A stretch of 64,000 nucleotides of DNA from Bacillus stratosphericus (GTDB lineage: Bacteria > Bacillota > Bacilli > Bacillales > Bacillaceae), in contig NZ_JAIVLB010000007.1 of the NCBI RefSeq assembly GCF_020524495.1, forward strand, positions 41,495 through 105,494. Direction: 5' to 3'. The notes under the pieces were generated by a model that was not told the origin of the DNA, did not search any database, and worked only from the letters and a program-made list of their open reading frames with translations. A program made the translations under genes and the position numbers. Numbering within the stretch: the stretch's first letter is position 1; the number at the start of each line of letters is the position of its first letter. Positions 1 to 8,238 of the stretch are shown in pieces.

Positions 1-704
1 GTTCCTCCAGTAATCGTGCCCACCGTAATCACCGCACTATCAAGAGGATCGACATTACGTGAAATGACTGATTGCAACTGACCTACAAGTGCACTTGCAG
101 CAACCACCATGTCATTCGCTAAATGAGGATAAGCAGCATGTCCACCTTTTCCTTCTAAATCGATTACAAGTTCACTCGTATTGGCAAACAATAGACCCGG
201 CTTTGTTGCAATCGTTCCAACAGGATACTCAGGTGCAATATGCAGCGCTGTAATAAACTCTGGGGTCCACTTTTTCAGGACGTCACTTGTAAGCATTGGT
301 TCCGCTCCGCCTGGTCCTTCTTCTGCCGGTTGAAAAATAAATAGTAATTCTTCTTTTATTGGCTGATGAACGAAATGATCAATAATGCCAAGGGCAATGG
401 TCATATGAAGGTCGTGTCCACACGCATGCATTTTTCCTTCATGCACAGATTGAAATGGATACCCAGTTTCCTCAGGAATGGATAGGCCGTCCATATCTGC
501 ACGATAAGCAAATACGCGCGAGGGACTTATCCCCTTCACTTTCACAAACAGCCCAGTCCGCCATGTTTCAATCTCTATTCGATCTTTTGGATATGTGTCG
601 AGATGTTTGATGAGATACGCTTGCGTTTTAAACTCTTGAAAACCAAGCTCAGGAATTTTGTGCAAATCTCTTCGAATGGATATCAATTGCTCACGATTTA
701 ACAA
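1..704 (-). CDS. dapL: N-acetyldiaminopimelate deacetylase (3' part outside window)
   Basis: M20-family amidohydrolase that removes the acetyl group from N-acetyl-L,L-diaminopimelate in the acetyl branch of lysine/peptidoglycan precursor synthesis. About 235 N-terminal residues are visible; the C-terminus lies beyond the left edge. Seen: the metal-binding HACGHDLHM motif near residue 100, followed by the EEGPGG segment with the conserved catalytic Glu pair. Start chosen at TTG (704) because a purine-rich AGGAAAGGAAG sequence precedes it at proper distance and the protein then begins MLNREQL. It follows dapH by 82 bases on the same strand, so the two are probably one operon, as in B. subtilis (ykuQR). 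Confidence 0.93.
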   Translation of the reverse strand, partial: MLNREQLISIRRDLHKIPELGFQEFKTQAYLIKHLDTYPKDRIEIETWRTGLFVKVKGISPSRVFAYRADMDGLSIPEETGYPFQSVHEGKMHACGHDLHMTIALGIIDHFVHQPIKEELLFIFQPAEEGPGGAEPMLTSDVLKKWTPEFITALHIAPEYPVGTIATKPGLLFANTSELVIDLEGKGGHAAYPHLANDMVVAASALVGQLQSVISRNVDPLDSAVITVGTITGG

Positions 705-785
705 GTGAACTCGCTTCCTTTCCTCTATACGAATAAGACGTGGAAATATCATCCACGTCTATGTCTACATCTGCAAATTATATAA

Positions 786-1496
786 TTAAAGCTGACGCAG
801 TTCTTGTTTAATTTCTGTCTTACCTTTTGTTTTTTCATCAATGTCTTTGATTTTCTTTGCAGGTGTACCTGCTACAACTGTGTAAGGATCCACATCGTTG
901 ACAACGATTGCGCCAGCTGCTACAACCGCACCTTTACCAATTGTTACGCCTTCTAAAACAACAGCGTTCGCACCGATAACAACATCATCTTCTACTACGA
1001 CTGGTTTAGCAGATGGCGGCTCAATGACGCCAGCAAGAACAGATCCAGCACCGATATGACAGTTCTTCCCTACTGTTGCACGGCCACCAAGAACCACGTT
1101 CATGTCAATCATTGTACCTTCACCGATGACTGAACCGATATTTATAGAAGCCCCCATCATGATCACTGCATTATCACCGATTTCAACTTGATCCCGAATG
1201 ATTGCACCTGGTTCAATACGCGCTTTAATGTTTTTCAAATCTAACATAGGGATCGCAGAATTACGGCGGTCATTTTCTACGACAACATCTTTAATCTTGT
1301 CTTCGTTTGATGCTAGAGCTTCTTGAATTTCGCTCCACTCACCAAAGACAACTCCTGTGTTGCCCGTGATGAAAGTCTTTGCATGTTCACCAAATTCAAT
1401 ACCTTCTAAGTCGCCTTTAATATAGACTTTGACAGGTGTTGATTTTGTACTATTTTGAATAAATGAAATAATTTCATTAGCGTCCATTTGTTTCAT
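786..1496 (-). CDS. dapH: Tetrahydrodipicolinate N-acetyltransferase
   Basis: Acetylates tetrahydrodipicolinate using acetyl-CoA, the first step of the acetyl-DAP pathway. The 236 residues match the family length. The central part (about 85-210) is a left-handed beta helix of hexapeptide repeats ([47 protein letters not shown]), typical of this trimeric transferase class. The reading frame stays open 72 codons further upstream, but the start at 1496 ([12 protein letters not shown]) is preceded by AGAGGAGG and fits the family N-terminus. It is upstream of dapL; patA at 20.1 kb encodes the matching aminotransferase. Confidence 0.95.
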   Translation of the reverse strand: MKQMDANEIISFIQNSTKSTPVKVYIKGDLEGIEFGEHAKTFITGNTGVVFGEWSEIQEALASNEDKIKDVVVENDRRNSAIPMLDLKNIKARIEPGAIIRDQVEIGDNAVIMMGASINIGSVIGEGTMIDMNVVLGGRATVGKNCHIGAGSVLAGVIEPPSAKPVVVEDDVVIGANAVVLEGVTIGKGAVVAAGAIVVNDVDPYTVVAGTPAKKIKDIDEKTKGKTEIKQELRQL

Positions 1497-1803
1497 GTAT
1501 GTATGTCCTCCTCTTAATTTATACTTCATTACTGTACCAAAGGAGAGTTTTAATGACAAGTGAAAGAATTGACTGCGCATTTGCATATAAAACAAGCGGG
1601 TACCTTTATTCCGTTTCTTGTTGGTGAAGTTGAACAAATTGTTTGCCAAAAAATATTCATAATATGATGAAAATTCCTCTCTCCTACAATGAAAATCTTT
1701 AAGTACTTTCATAGGTAAATAAATTAGGTCACTGCTTCATGTCAAATCACCCAAGAACGTTCATTAATCCTATAAAAATGCACCTCCTATTTGAAGAAGG
1801 TAC
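1497..1803. other. Intergenic gap where B. subtilis has ykuNOP
   Basis: About 300 bases between dapH and ccpC hold no convincing gene. In B. subtilis this gap contains the Fur-regulated flavodoxin operon ykuNOP; no flavodoxin-like coding sequence is visible here in any frame. The dapH promoter and leader must lie here, but no riboswitch fold was recognised. Confidence 0.6.
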
Positions 1804-2685
1804 TTACACTGCCTCACTTTCAAGCATTTCTTTCACCACACCAACAAATGCTTGAACCTGTTTTAATTGAAAGGACGCTTCATATCCTAAAAGCCATGTG
1901 TCACGTCCGATTTGCTCTCCATTTACGTCAACGAGCGGGGTTTTATGAACACTTTTTTCATGGTCATACAAGGTGACAGAAGGCAAAATGGCATAGCCAA
2001 TTCCATGATAAGCCATTTGTTTACATGTCTCAATTTGATCCACAAGAATGGTCTGCTTTGGTGACACTTTAAACTTTTGATGCCACCAGTGCTGGATTTC
2101 CTGATAATAGGTGCTGTCACTTTTAAACTGGATAAATGGCCGTTCTGTCTTGATTAACTCACCCACATCCTTGATTACGGAATCGACTAAATATAAATGA
2201 TCTGTCATCAAATATTCCTTTGTCCCTTTCCAATCAGGGTTTCCGCGAATAATCCCAATGTGCACGTGGTCTTCATACAAACTTTTGAGCATTTCACTAC
2301 TCCAGCCGGTGACCAATGACACTTTGGCATTTGGATATTTTTCGACATACCGCTTTAACACTTTCGGCAGCCAGTGCTGTCCAATAATGGACGCAACTGC
2401 AAGCTTGAGTGTACCGTGAATGTCCCCTTCAAGCTCATCAATTCTCTCTCTCACTCGATCCTGCTCAGTCGTGACCTCTTTAGCAAATTGAATAATCTGT
2501 TCGCCTGCTGAAGTCACTGTCAGCCCTTTTTGTGAACGAAAAAAAATTTTTGTTCCCCATTCCTTTTCAATCGTTTGCAATCTTTGAGATAATGCAGGCT
2601 GAGATACAAAGAGCCGCTCCGAAGCCTTTCTCATATTCAATTCTTCACTTAGCACAACAAGCATATGTAACTCTTGAAGCTGCAT
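1804..2685 (-). CDS. ccpC: LysR-type regulator CcpC
   Basis: LysR-family repressor of TCA-cycle genes (citB, citZ in B. subtilis) that responds to citrate. The 293 residues comprise an N-terminal winged helix-turn-helix (about 1-60; SQPALSQRLQTIEKEWG recognition region) and a periplasmic-binding-like effector domain (about 90-290; VASIIGQHWLPKVL and VDQIETCKQMAYHGIGYAILP are close to B. subtilis CcpC). Monocistronic; the ATG at 2685 follows AAGGGAGGAC. Syntenic between ykuL and dapH. Confident in the identity; DNA targets are from the family, not from this sequence. Confidence 0.93.
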   Translation of the reverse strand: MQLQELHMLVVLSEELNMRKASERLFVSQPALSQRLQTIEKEWGTKIFFRSQKGLTVTSAGEQIIQFAKEVTTEQDRVRERIDELEGDIHGTLKLAVASIIGQHWLPKVLKRYVEKYPNAKVSLVTGWSSEMLKSLYEDHVHIGIIRGNPDWKGTKEYLMTDHLYLVDSVIKDVGELIKTERPFIQFKSDSTYYQEIQHWWHQKFKVSPKQTILVDQIETCKQMAYHGIGYAILPSVTLYDHEKSVHKTPLVDVNGEQIGRDTWLLGYEASFQLKQVQAFVGVVKEMLESEAV

Positions 2686-2761
2686 GGGCGTCCTCCCTTA
2701 TCTCTTTATAAGTTTTTCTTATTCTATATGTTCATTATATAAATTTCAGCTTATGAAGGCA

Positions 2762-2794
2762 AAAAAAATAAGCTGGGCTACAGCTCATTTTTTC
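2762..2794 (-). terminator. Rho-independent terminator of ykuL
   Basis: On the minus strand an inverted repeat GAGCTG-TAGC-CCAGCTT is followed by a run of eight T, directly at the 3' end of ykuL and overlapping its last codons. Confidence 0.8.
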
Positions 2795-3228
2795 GCGGAA
2801 TGAATGACCTCATTTAAGCGTTTTAATACTACACGTCGAGTAAAAATTCCTTCAAATACTTGCTCTTCATTTTCTACACAAACAAATCCATTATTCGTCA
2901 CAGCGTGAACACCTTTTAGTACAGGATCAGTCGTTTTGAGTCTTGGAATATCTGTTAACATGACCTCTTCTACCTTTAATTGGTCCAGTTTCTCGAATTC
3001 AATTCGTTCTAAACCAAAGATTTTATCCATGATCATATTCGTTCCAATTAACCCATGAAGATGATAAGAAGCATCTAAAACAGGTATTGCTGTATATCCT
3101 GTTTTTGTCAGGACCAATAGAGCGTGCTCAAGATTATTTCCAATTTGAACATGTGCCACTTTATCTGCATCAATCATATGCTCTGCTACTGTTGACTCAA
3201 GTAATTGAGTCGGTTCGATCTCGATCAT
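2785..3228 (-). CDS. darB: CBS-domain c-di-AMP receptor DarB (YkuL/CbpB)
   Basis: Small cytosolic protein of two CBS modules (about residues 20-75 and 90-140). In B. subtilis the orthologue binds cyclic di-AMP and, when unbound, stimulates the (p)ppGpp synthetase Rel and pyruvate carboxylase. Seen: 147 residues as in the family, with paired CBS signatures TGYTAIPVLDASYHLHGLIG and the later DPVLKGVHAVTNNGFVCV. The ATG at 3228 is preceded by GGGGTCGAGG. Located between abbA and ccpC exactly as in B. subtilis. Function is by orthology. Confidence 0.92.
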   Translation of the reverse strand: MIEIEPTQLLESTVAEHMIDADKVAHVQIGNNLEHALLVLTKTGYTAIPVLDASYHLHGLIGTNMIMDKIFGLERIEFEKLDQLKVEEVMLTDIPRLKTTDPVLKGVHAVTNNGFVCVENEEQVFEGIFTRRVVLKRLNEVIHSAKK

Positions 3229-3326
3229 ATTCCTCGACCCCTTTTCTCTCGATCATCAATCATTCATTCCCCTTTACTATTAAGCATAAACTAAAACGAA
3301 ATTTGTCGAAAGATTTTTTTCTGCAT

Positions 3327-3353
3327 AAAAAAGATACTCAGCCTCGAGTATCT
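3327..3353 (-). terminator. Terminator of abbA
   Basis: Minus strand: GATACTCGAGGCTGAGTATC, a stem with a four-base loop, followed by T6, just downstream of the abbA stop codon. Confidence 0.8.
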
Positions 3354-3373
3354 AATAGAATGTTAAACCGATA

Positions 3374-3565
3374 TTAATTCTCAAACCTTACTCTGTCATA
3401 CAATGTGATCAATTGCTTATACGTATTGTCATCGACATTTTTTGTTCCACATTCTATATCATTGATCTCACTGCTTAGTAATTCGACAGCATATTCCTGA
3501 TTCAGCAATACGTTTAATAATAGCTTTTTCTCTTCTTCATTAAAACGATTTTCGATGACGCTCAT
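3374..3565 (-). CDS. abbA: AbrB antirepressor AbbA
   Basis: Binds the DNA-binding domain of the transition-state repressor AbrB as a DNA mimic and frees AbrB targets at the onset of sporulation. The 63 residues are acidic in the first half (NRFNEEEKKLLLNVLL, ELLSSEINDIECGTKN) and end in LYDRVRFEN, closely matching B. subtilis AbbA (YkzF). ATG at 3565. It has its own promoter with a Spo0A box about 100 bases upstream, overlapping the 3' end of ykuK only slightly, so it can be transcribed apart from ykuJK. Confidence 0.93.
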   Translation of the reverse strand: MSVIENRFNEEEKKLLLNVLLNQEYAVELLSSEINDIECGTKNVDDNTYKQLITLYDRVRFEN

Positions 3566-3646
3566 TCAACATCAGGCCCCCTGTTTCATATATGCTTTTA
3601 TATTGATTAGCAGGCTTTTGAATGTCTGCTTCCTCTCTATACAGCT

Positions 3647-3690
3647 AGAATAAGGAACTAGAATCGAATCGTCAACCGCACGTTTCGACA
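3647..3690 (-). promoter_or_regulatory. abbA promoter with 0A box
   Basis: Minus strand: a perfect Spo0A box TGTCGAA (3690-3684) sits eight bases upstream of a -35 TTGACG (3675-3670), with a 17-base spacer and -10 TATTCT (3652-3647). This arrangement fits Spo0A~P activation of abbA, known in B. subtilis. The sites are seen; the regulation is by orthology. Confidence 0.7.
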
Positions 3691-3716
3691 AGGTTTGAAG
3701 AAAATTGACGGAAATT

Positions 3717-4232
3717 TTATTTTGTGTATCGATTGGCATAGCAAAATGCTGCATATGAGTCGGGCTTTATTTTTGCTTCAATTCCCATAGCTGTGATCAT
3801 TCCGGTCATTTCCTGAATCAGCTCTTTCGTACTTCCGTTTTTCCCAATATCAAGATGGGCTTCAAAACGGAGGTCTGCCCCTTCCTCAGCAAACGGAAGA
3901 AGCAAATCCATCAGTTCCGTTAAAGGTCCGTCAAGGATGTCTGCACATACCTTTTGGCTAAATGCTGTCTCTAATGAAATTTTTTCTCTAAGACTTTGCA
4001 CAGCTCTACTGACCACTTGTTGTGTCAGGCAGCCCCAGGCTCCTTTGCCCATACGGTGAAGATGAATCGCAGTCATAAACTTTGTGACATTCTGATTGAC
4101 CTGTGAGTCCGTGCCAATTGACAGCACATAGACAGATCTAGGGTCTTTTCGAATAAAGTCTTTCATTCTCATGACGACATCAGAAAACGCTAAATGATCT
4201 TCAGAAAGATTGTAGAAAAAAGAATCACTCAC
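3717..4232 (-). CDS. ykuK: YkuK, RNase H-like DUF458 protein
   Basis: Conserved Bacillus protein of 171 residues with a predicted RNase H-like fold (DUF458); biochemical role unknown. The IGTDSQVN motif near residue 40 and LDIGKNG near 130 carry the acidic residues expected of that fold. Start GTG at 4232 after AAAAAGGAG. Lies downstream of ykuJ in the usual ykuJ-ykuK order. A 60-codon overlapping frame at its 3' end was judged not to be a gene. Confidence 0.9.
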   Translation of the reverse strand: MSDSFFYNLSEDHLAFSDVVMRMKDFIRKDPRSVYVLSIGTDSQVNQNVTKFMTAIHLHRMGKGAWGCLTQQVVSRAVQSLREKISLETAFSQKVCADILDGPLTELMDLLLPFAEEGADLRFEAHLDIGKNGSTKELIQEMTGMITAMGIEAKIKPDSYAAFCYANRYTK

Positions 4233-4374
4233 AGAAAGGAACTCCTTTTTAATGGTTTCTTATCCGAAAAATGCGCTGATTGATCATCTTCTATTTGTAC
4301 ATCGCCTATGAACAAGTGTATATTGCTGTAATAAACCAAGGAATTCTTAGAAAAAACATTTCATACGATTCAGC

Positions 4375-4617
4375 TTAGGATTGTAGAAGATCAAAAATCT
4401 CAATCGAAATCATATCAATGTTGTCAAATGGGAAAGTGTTTGGCTTATCCCCTTGTTGAAAAACAGTCAATTCAAACGTTTGATTCTTTTCGAAATACTT
4501 AACACTACAGATTTTCTCACCATTCACTTCGAAATAGCGCTGTGCTGGCTCGTTTGCAGTTTCTGCTGTCTCTTGAAGACTTTGCAGCCTTGTAATGATA
4601 CCCATTAATTGTGACAT
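4375..4617 (-). CDS. ykuJ: YkuJ, conserved small protein
   Basis: An 80-residue protein of the YkuJ family (small alpha/beta fold; function unknown). Family features seen: MSQLMGIITRLQSLQE start and the ending DNIDMISIEIFDLLQ. ATG at 4617 lies about a dozen bases after AAAGGAG, slightly long spacing. First gene of the ykuJ-ykuK pair; here separated from fsrA by an inserted Mn catalase gene. Confidence 0.9.
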   Translation of the reverse strand: MSQLMGIITRLQSLQETAETANEPAQRYFEVNGEKICSVKYFEKNQTFELTVFQQGDKPNTFPFDNIDMISIEIFDLLQS

Positions 4618-4799
4618 TCTAAAAAAAGACTCCTTTCAAAAAAACAACTCAAGATGAACCCATATTGATTATACACAAGTCCTACAAAGCATCATACCAT
4701 AAAGTGTTCTCAGATGATATTTTTCCTCTTGAATTCAAAAAAAGAAAAAGAATCTGTTTTTCTATTTGAGTCTTTTTTCTGATATCATGCACCATGTTT

Positions 4800-5696
4800 T
4801 TATAAACCGGCAGATCTCGTGAGCCGTTTGGCAATTTCGTCAAAATCCTCTTTTGAAATGCCTGGCGCAAATTCTTCCGGCAATTCTCTATAATCTGGTA
4901 CAGGTGCACCTTTCGGGGTACCCTCAATGACTGTCAGCGGCTTTCCATCAATCGGGTGGCTCCCTTTCCAAATCTTATTGATATCTTTATAATCTGTATC
5001 ACTAAATGTATACAGCTTTGTATGAATGTTTTGATCTTCAAACTTTCTCGCAGAGTCAAAGTATTTATTGTCGAGGTTTGGAATCGGCAGCATCTTCCCT
5101 ATATCTACTCCAGTGGCCACCTCAAGCGCTTTTGCATACGCCACGACATGCACACCGCCTCTGACAAGTAAATAACCGATCATCTCTCTTGCTGTAGGAT
5201 GATCCGTCATTTCATATACGCGCATCTTATGCGTACGAGCCCCGCATTCAAGAAAGAAATTATGAAGAAGATCAAGAATCAGGTTACCACTTGAGAACAC
5301 ATTCTCTCCTGTCCAAGGTTTTGCCATTGAATCAAACGGATAAGCTGTTTGAGCCGTTTGAATAAAATGCTGCGTATTTCGTTTATCGACAGCCGCTTTC
5401 ATCGGTGTCGTATCTGGATCTCCTCCATGGGTGGTTCCCGTAATCATCAGATTCACAGCTGTGGTCACAAGCTCGACATGACCGAATTCTTCAGCTGTAA
5501 TACTTGCTACGAGGTCATAAAATGGTTTGAGTTTTCGTTTCCCTCTAAAGTTAAAGGATTGAAACATGTAATTATTTAAAGTGGACATTTCACCGAATTT
5601 CCCACCGAGTAATTCTTGCACAGCAGCAGCACCATTTGCATCTGGGTGATCTGGCCTTGGTAAATCAATCAGCAGCCGTTTGTCGCGTTTGATCAT
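4800..5696 (-). CDS. Manganese catalase
   Basis: Non-haem dimanganese catalase that dismutates hydrogen peroxide. The 298-residue ferritin-like protein shows the expected carboxylate/His ligands: GEMSTLNNY near residue 35, AEEFGHVELV near 68, LECGARTH near 150 and GGVHVVAYAK near 182. ATG at 5696 with GGAGGGAAC upstream. B. subtilis homologues (YdbD/YjqC type) map elsewhere, so this gene has been inserted between fsrA and ykuJ, or lost there in B. subtilis. Whether it is a vegetative or spore-coat enzyme cannot be told from the sequence. Confidence 0.92.
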   Translation of the reverse strand: MIKRDKRLLIDLPRPDHPDANGAAAVQELLGGKFGEMSTLNNYMFQSFNFRGKRKLKPFYDLVASITAEEFGHVELVTTAVNLMITGTTHGGDPDTTPMKAAVDKRNTQHFIQTAQTAYPFDSMAKPWTGENVFSSGNLILDLLHNFFLECGARTHKMRVYEMTDHPTAREMIGYLLVRGGVHVVAYAKALEVATGVDIGKMLPIPNLDNKYFDSARKFEDQNIHTKLYTFSDTDYKDINKIWKGSHPIDGKPLTVIEGTPKGAPVPDYRELPEEFAPGISKEDFDEIAKRLTRSAGL

Positions 5697-5784
5697 GATG
5701 TTCCCTCCTACCGTCTAACTATCATCATTTAAGATGTATGGAGGATTTGGGATGTCCTATGCATGAAGAGAAAGATTAAAGTAC

Positions 5785-5870
5785 AAAAAAAACTTGGCGG
5801 GGGTAGCGCCAAGTTTTTTGGATCTTGATCTGATAGAGGGATTGGGGAACAGAGAGTAGCTTCTCTCTAT
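5785..5870 (-). ncRNA. fsrA: FsrA, Fur-regulated iron-sparing small RNA
   Basis: A transcript of about 86 nt is predicted between ykuI and ykuJ, where fsrA sits in B. subtilis. The RNA has a 5' hairpin (AGAGAGAAGCTACTCTCT), a C-rich single-stranded stretch (GTTCCCCAATCCCTC) able to pair with Shine-Dalgarno regions, and a terminator stem ACTTGGCG/CGCCAAGT followed by T8. In B. subtilis FsrA represses iron-using enzymes (succinate dehydrogenase, aconitase and others) during iron starvation. Identification rests on synteny, the Fur-controlled promoter and the recognisable sequence. Confidence 0.88.
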
Positions 5871-5876
5871 AACTAA

Positions 5877-5905
5877 ATGATAATGATTATCAGTTTCATT
5901 GTCAA
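5877..5905 (-). promoter_or_regulatory. fsrA promoter with perfect Fur box
   Basis: Minus strand -35 TTGACA (5905-5900), 17-base spacer, -10 TATCAT (5882-5877). A perfect 7-1-7 palindrome TGATAATGATTATCA (5878-5892) covers the spacer and most of the -10, so a bound iron-Fur dimer would block RNA polymerase. Confidence 0.88.
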
Positions 5906-5930
5906 CTATTTTTTATTTCTTTTTTCTATT

Positions 5931-5958
5931 AAAAAAAGCAGCCGTTAAGACTGCTTTT
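5931..5958 (-). terminator. Terminator of ykuI
   Basis: Minus strand stem AGCAG/CTGCT preceded by AAAA and followed by T7, overlapping the ykuI stop codon. Confidence 0.6.
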
Positions 5959-7177
5959 AAATCAATCCATCTTGCTCATATAGATAGGCATACGGAAGAT
6001 CTATAAACAAATACATATCTCCCTCTAATGGATAGGAAAACGTTCGTATCCGCTCTCCAGTTTCTAAATCACTGTAAATATCACTAAAAAATCCTTTCCC
6101 GCTAATTCTCATTTGGAGAATATTTGATAGGAAATAAGGCCGCCAGCTCCAGTTTTTCTCTACATACTCCGGCTGAAACAGCCATTCCTTTTCTTTCTTA
6201 AATACGTTTCCAGTAATTTGAAACCCTTCCTCATTACACATATAAATCCGAAAACTGCAATCGGTTAGTTCTAATGACAGCTTTTGTATGAGTTCATTAT
6301 TTGTGTTGCATGATTTTTTTAAGGTCGTGACAGCTTGATGAATTCGTTTATAAAATGTTTCAGAATGTTCGTAGACAGATTGAAGTTTCTTTTTCTCATG
6401 AGCAATAAATTGCTGAAATTCTTCTCTAAGCTGATCTTTTCGTTTGTTGCGGTCAATTAATTCCGCCGTAGGCTCGTGAAGGTAGAACCCTTGAAAATAT
6501 CTCCCTCCATTTCTCCATGCATATTGCAGTTGGAAATTCGCTTCAATGTCTTCATAAATTAGGGCAGCCCCTATTTTTCTCGCAAGCAATGAAATGCTGT
6601 ACAAGACATATTCATAGGAAGGTGAAGGAGACAAAGCCTTTAAGGCCTCTAAATCAATTTTTAACAGATCGGGTGAAAGCAGGGCAATCCGGTCAAGGTT
6701 ACTGCATTCTTTTCCGATATTCGATACGGCGATTTTAATCCCATATGTACGATAATACGTCAACGTATGGTAAAGCTGTTCAATGTCACCGCTAAATGTA
6801 TGTTCAGTAAATTCAATGACAAACCGGTTAAGCTGAATGCCCCTTCCTTCATATTCCTTTAAAAGTTCTAAAAAACTTTCGCCATGATCCAACATGAGGA
6901 CATTGGCATCATGATTAATAAAAATGAGCAAATCTTCATCCGCTGTTGTGAAGAGAGTTAATGCTTGACTAAGTACTTTTTGATCTACTTCCAGTTTATA
7001 TTCGTCAGGAATAGATGAATCCGTAAAGAAGGAGCCTAGACTAACCGTTTCAGACTCAAGCTTCATTCTTCCTAGAATCTCATAGCCTATCACTTTTTGT
7101 TCTTCCGCACTGAAGATCGCTTGATAGTGCGGTAAAACATCTTCAATATTCGTTAAAATATCCAATGGATCGACCAT
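5957..7177 (-). CDS. ykuI: YkuI, EAL-domain c-di-GMP-binding protein
   Basis: EAL-domain protein (about residues 20-245) with a C-terminal PAS-like domain (about 285-400). The B. subtilis orthologue binds c-di-GMP but has no detected phosphodiesterase activity. Here the signature Glu motif reads GYEILGR, followed by VIEFTEHTF and LLKIDLEAL. The C-terminal half is strongly conserved (TDCSFRIYMCNEEG, WSWRPYFLSNI). Start set at ATG 7177 (MVDPLDILTN), which has AGGTGA five bases upstream and matches the orthologue; the frame is open two or three codons further. Single-gene unit ending in a terminator. Confidence 0.9.
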   Translation of the reverse strand: MVDPLDILTNIEDVLPHYQAIFSAEEQKVIGYEILGRMKLESETVSLGSFFTDSSIPDEYKLEVDQKVLSQALTLFTTADEDLLIFINHDANVLMLDHGESFLELLKEYEGRGIQLNRFVIEFTEHTFSGDIEQLYHTLTYYRTYGIKIAVSNIGKECSNLDRIALLSPDLLKIDLEALKALSPSPSYEYVLYSISLLARKIGAALIYEDIEANFQLQYAWRNGGRYFQGFYLHEPTAELIDRNKRKDQLREEFQQFIAHEKKKLQSVYEHSETFYKRIHQAVTTLKKSCNTNNELIQKLSLELTDCSFRIYMCNEEGFQITGNVFKKEKEWLFQPEYVEKNWSWRPYFLSNILQMRISGKGFFSDIYSDLETGERIRTFSYPLEGDMYLFIDLPYAYLYEQDGLI

Positions 7178-7241
7178 TTTCATCACCTGCTTCTCTCTTT
7201 GTGTGATTATACCACATCAAAAGCAGGTCTTACGCGGTCAT

Positions 7242-8006
7242 TCAAAATGGGGACTGGTTGAGCCATTGACCCCCATCCATTGTGATACAATCTCCGTTAA
7301 TATACGAAGCATGTTCAGATAATAAAAAGCTCGCAAGCTCTGCAATTTCCTCTGGTGTACCAAGTCTGCCAAGAGGGATACTGTCTAATGTTCTTTGCGC
7401 TGCCTCTTCGGATTCCCATAGTTTATCAGCACCGCCTGTTCTCTCGATTGGCCCTGGAGCGATGGCATTGACACGAATTCGATATTGCTTTCCCCATTCC
7501 ACTGCAAGCGTTCGCGTAAGAGACAGAACGCCTGCCTTTGCTGCTGCTGAATGAGCCACACCTACACCAGCACCCCATGCATAAGTCGCCACCATATTAA
7601 TCATACTTCCTCTTTTCTTTTGTCGAATCCAGTAATTGCCGACTGCATGGCTGCAAAAAAATGTACCATTTAAGACAATATCAATGACAGCCTTCCAGCC
7701 GTTAGGAGACAGTTTTTCTGTCGGAACTAAAAAGTTCCCCGCCGCATTGTTTATGAGGGCATCCACATCGCCAAATGTATCAACCGCAAACTTCACCATT
7801 TGATCAGCATCCTCTGGATTTCGCACATCCATTTGAAAATAAGCTACAGAACCGCCTTTCTGCTTAATCTCACTTGTGGTCTTTTCCAGCGTTTCTTCTG
7901 TTCTTCCTGTAATCACGACATTCCACTCCCCAAGTGCCAAATGGGTAGCCATCGCTTTCCCCATTCCGTTAGATCCTCCTGTGACAATTACTGTTTGCTT
8001 CGTCAT
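7242..8006 (-). CDS. fadH: 2,4-dienoyl-CoA reductase (FadH)
   Basis: Short-chain dehydrogenase that uses NADPH to reduce 2,4-dienoyl-CoA during degradation of unsaturated fatty acids. 254 residues; the nucleotide motif TGGSNGMG is near residue 8 and NNAAG near 88. The usual YxxxK is replaced by SAAAK, which is normal for this reductase family rather than a defect. The ATG at 8006 is preceded by AAAGGGGG; the frame is open 13 codons further but that extension lacks a ribosome site. A FadR operator lies upstream. Confidence 0.93.
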   Translation of the reverse strand: MTKQTVIVTGGSNGMGKAMATHLALGEWNVVITGRTEETLEKTTSEIKQKGGSVAYFQMDVRNPEDADQMVKFAVDTFGDVDALINNAAGNFLVPTEKLSPNGWKAVIDIVLNGTFFCSHAVGNYWIRQKKRGSMINMVATYAWGAGVGVAHSAAAKAGVLSLTRTLAVEWGKQYRIRVNAIAPGPIERTGGADKLWESEEAAQRTLDSIPLGRLGTPEEIAELASFLLSEHASYINGDCITMDGGQWLNQSPF

Positions 8007-8030
8007 ATTTTTGTCCCCCTTTGTACAATT

Positions 8031-8048
8031 TGAATGACTATTCATTCA
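8031..8048 (-). promoter_or_regulatory. FadR operator
   Basis: The 18-base near-palindrome TGAATGACTATTCATTCA fits the Bacillus FadR (YsiA) consensus, 25 bases upstream of the fadH start and just after a -10-like TATGAT. Long-chain acyl-CoA is expected to relieve repression. Confidence 0.8.
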
Positions 8049-8238
8049 TTATTTTTCTATCATACCATGATTTCCCTTTCCTGCACCATATAGGAGATAT
8101 ATCAAATATCATGCTCTTGCATATGTATAAACAAAGATATTTCTCATGACAAATGTTAGGAGAAACCTTAATGGGCCCTGATTCCGTCCATATCATATAT
8201 CTGGTGACGGGTATATTTAAGCAAAAGGAGTGTCCTTG

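Noticed and set aside
1497..1712. N-terminal extension of dapH
   Set aside because: Family proteins start at MKQMDAN-like sequence and a good ribosome site is there; the extension has no family match.
3572..3754. 60-codon ORF overlapping the ykuK 3' end
   Set aside because: It contains the abbA promoter and 0A box, and no ribosome site precedes its ATG; better read as regulatory DNA.
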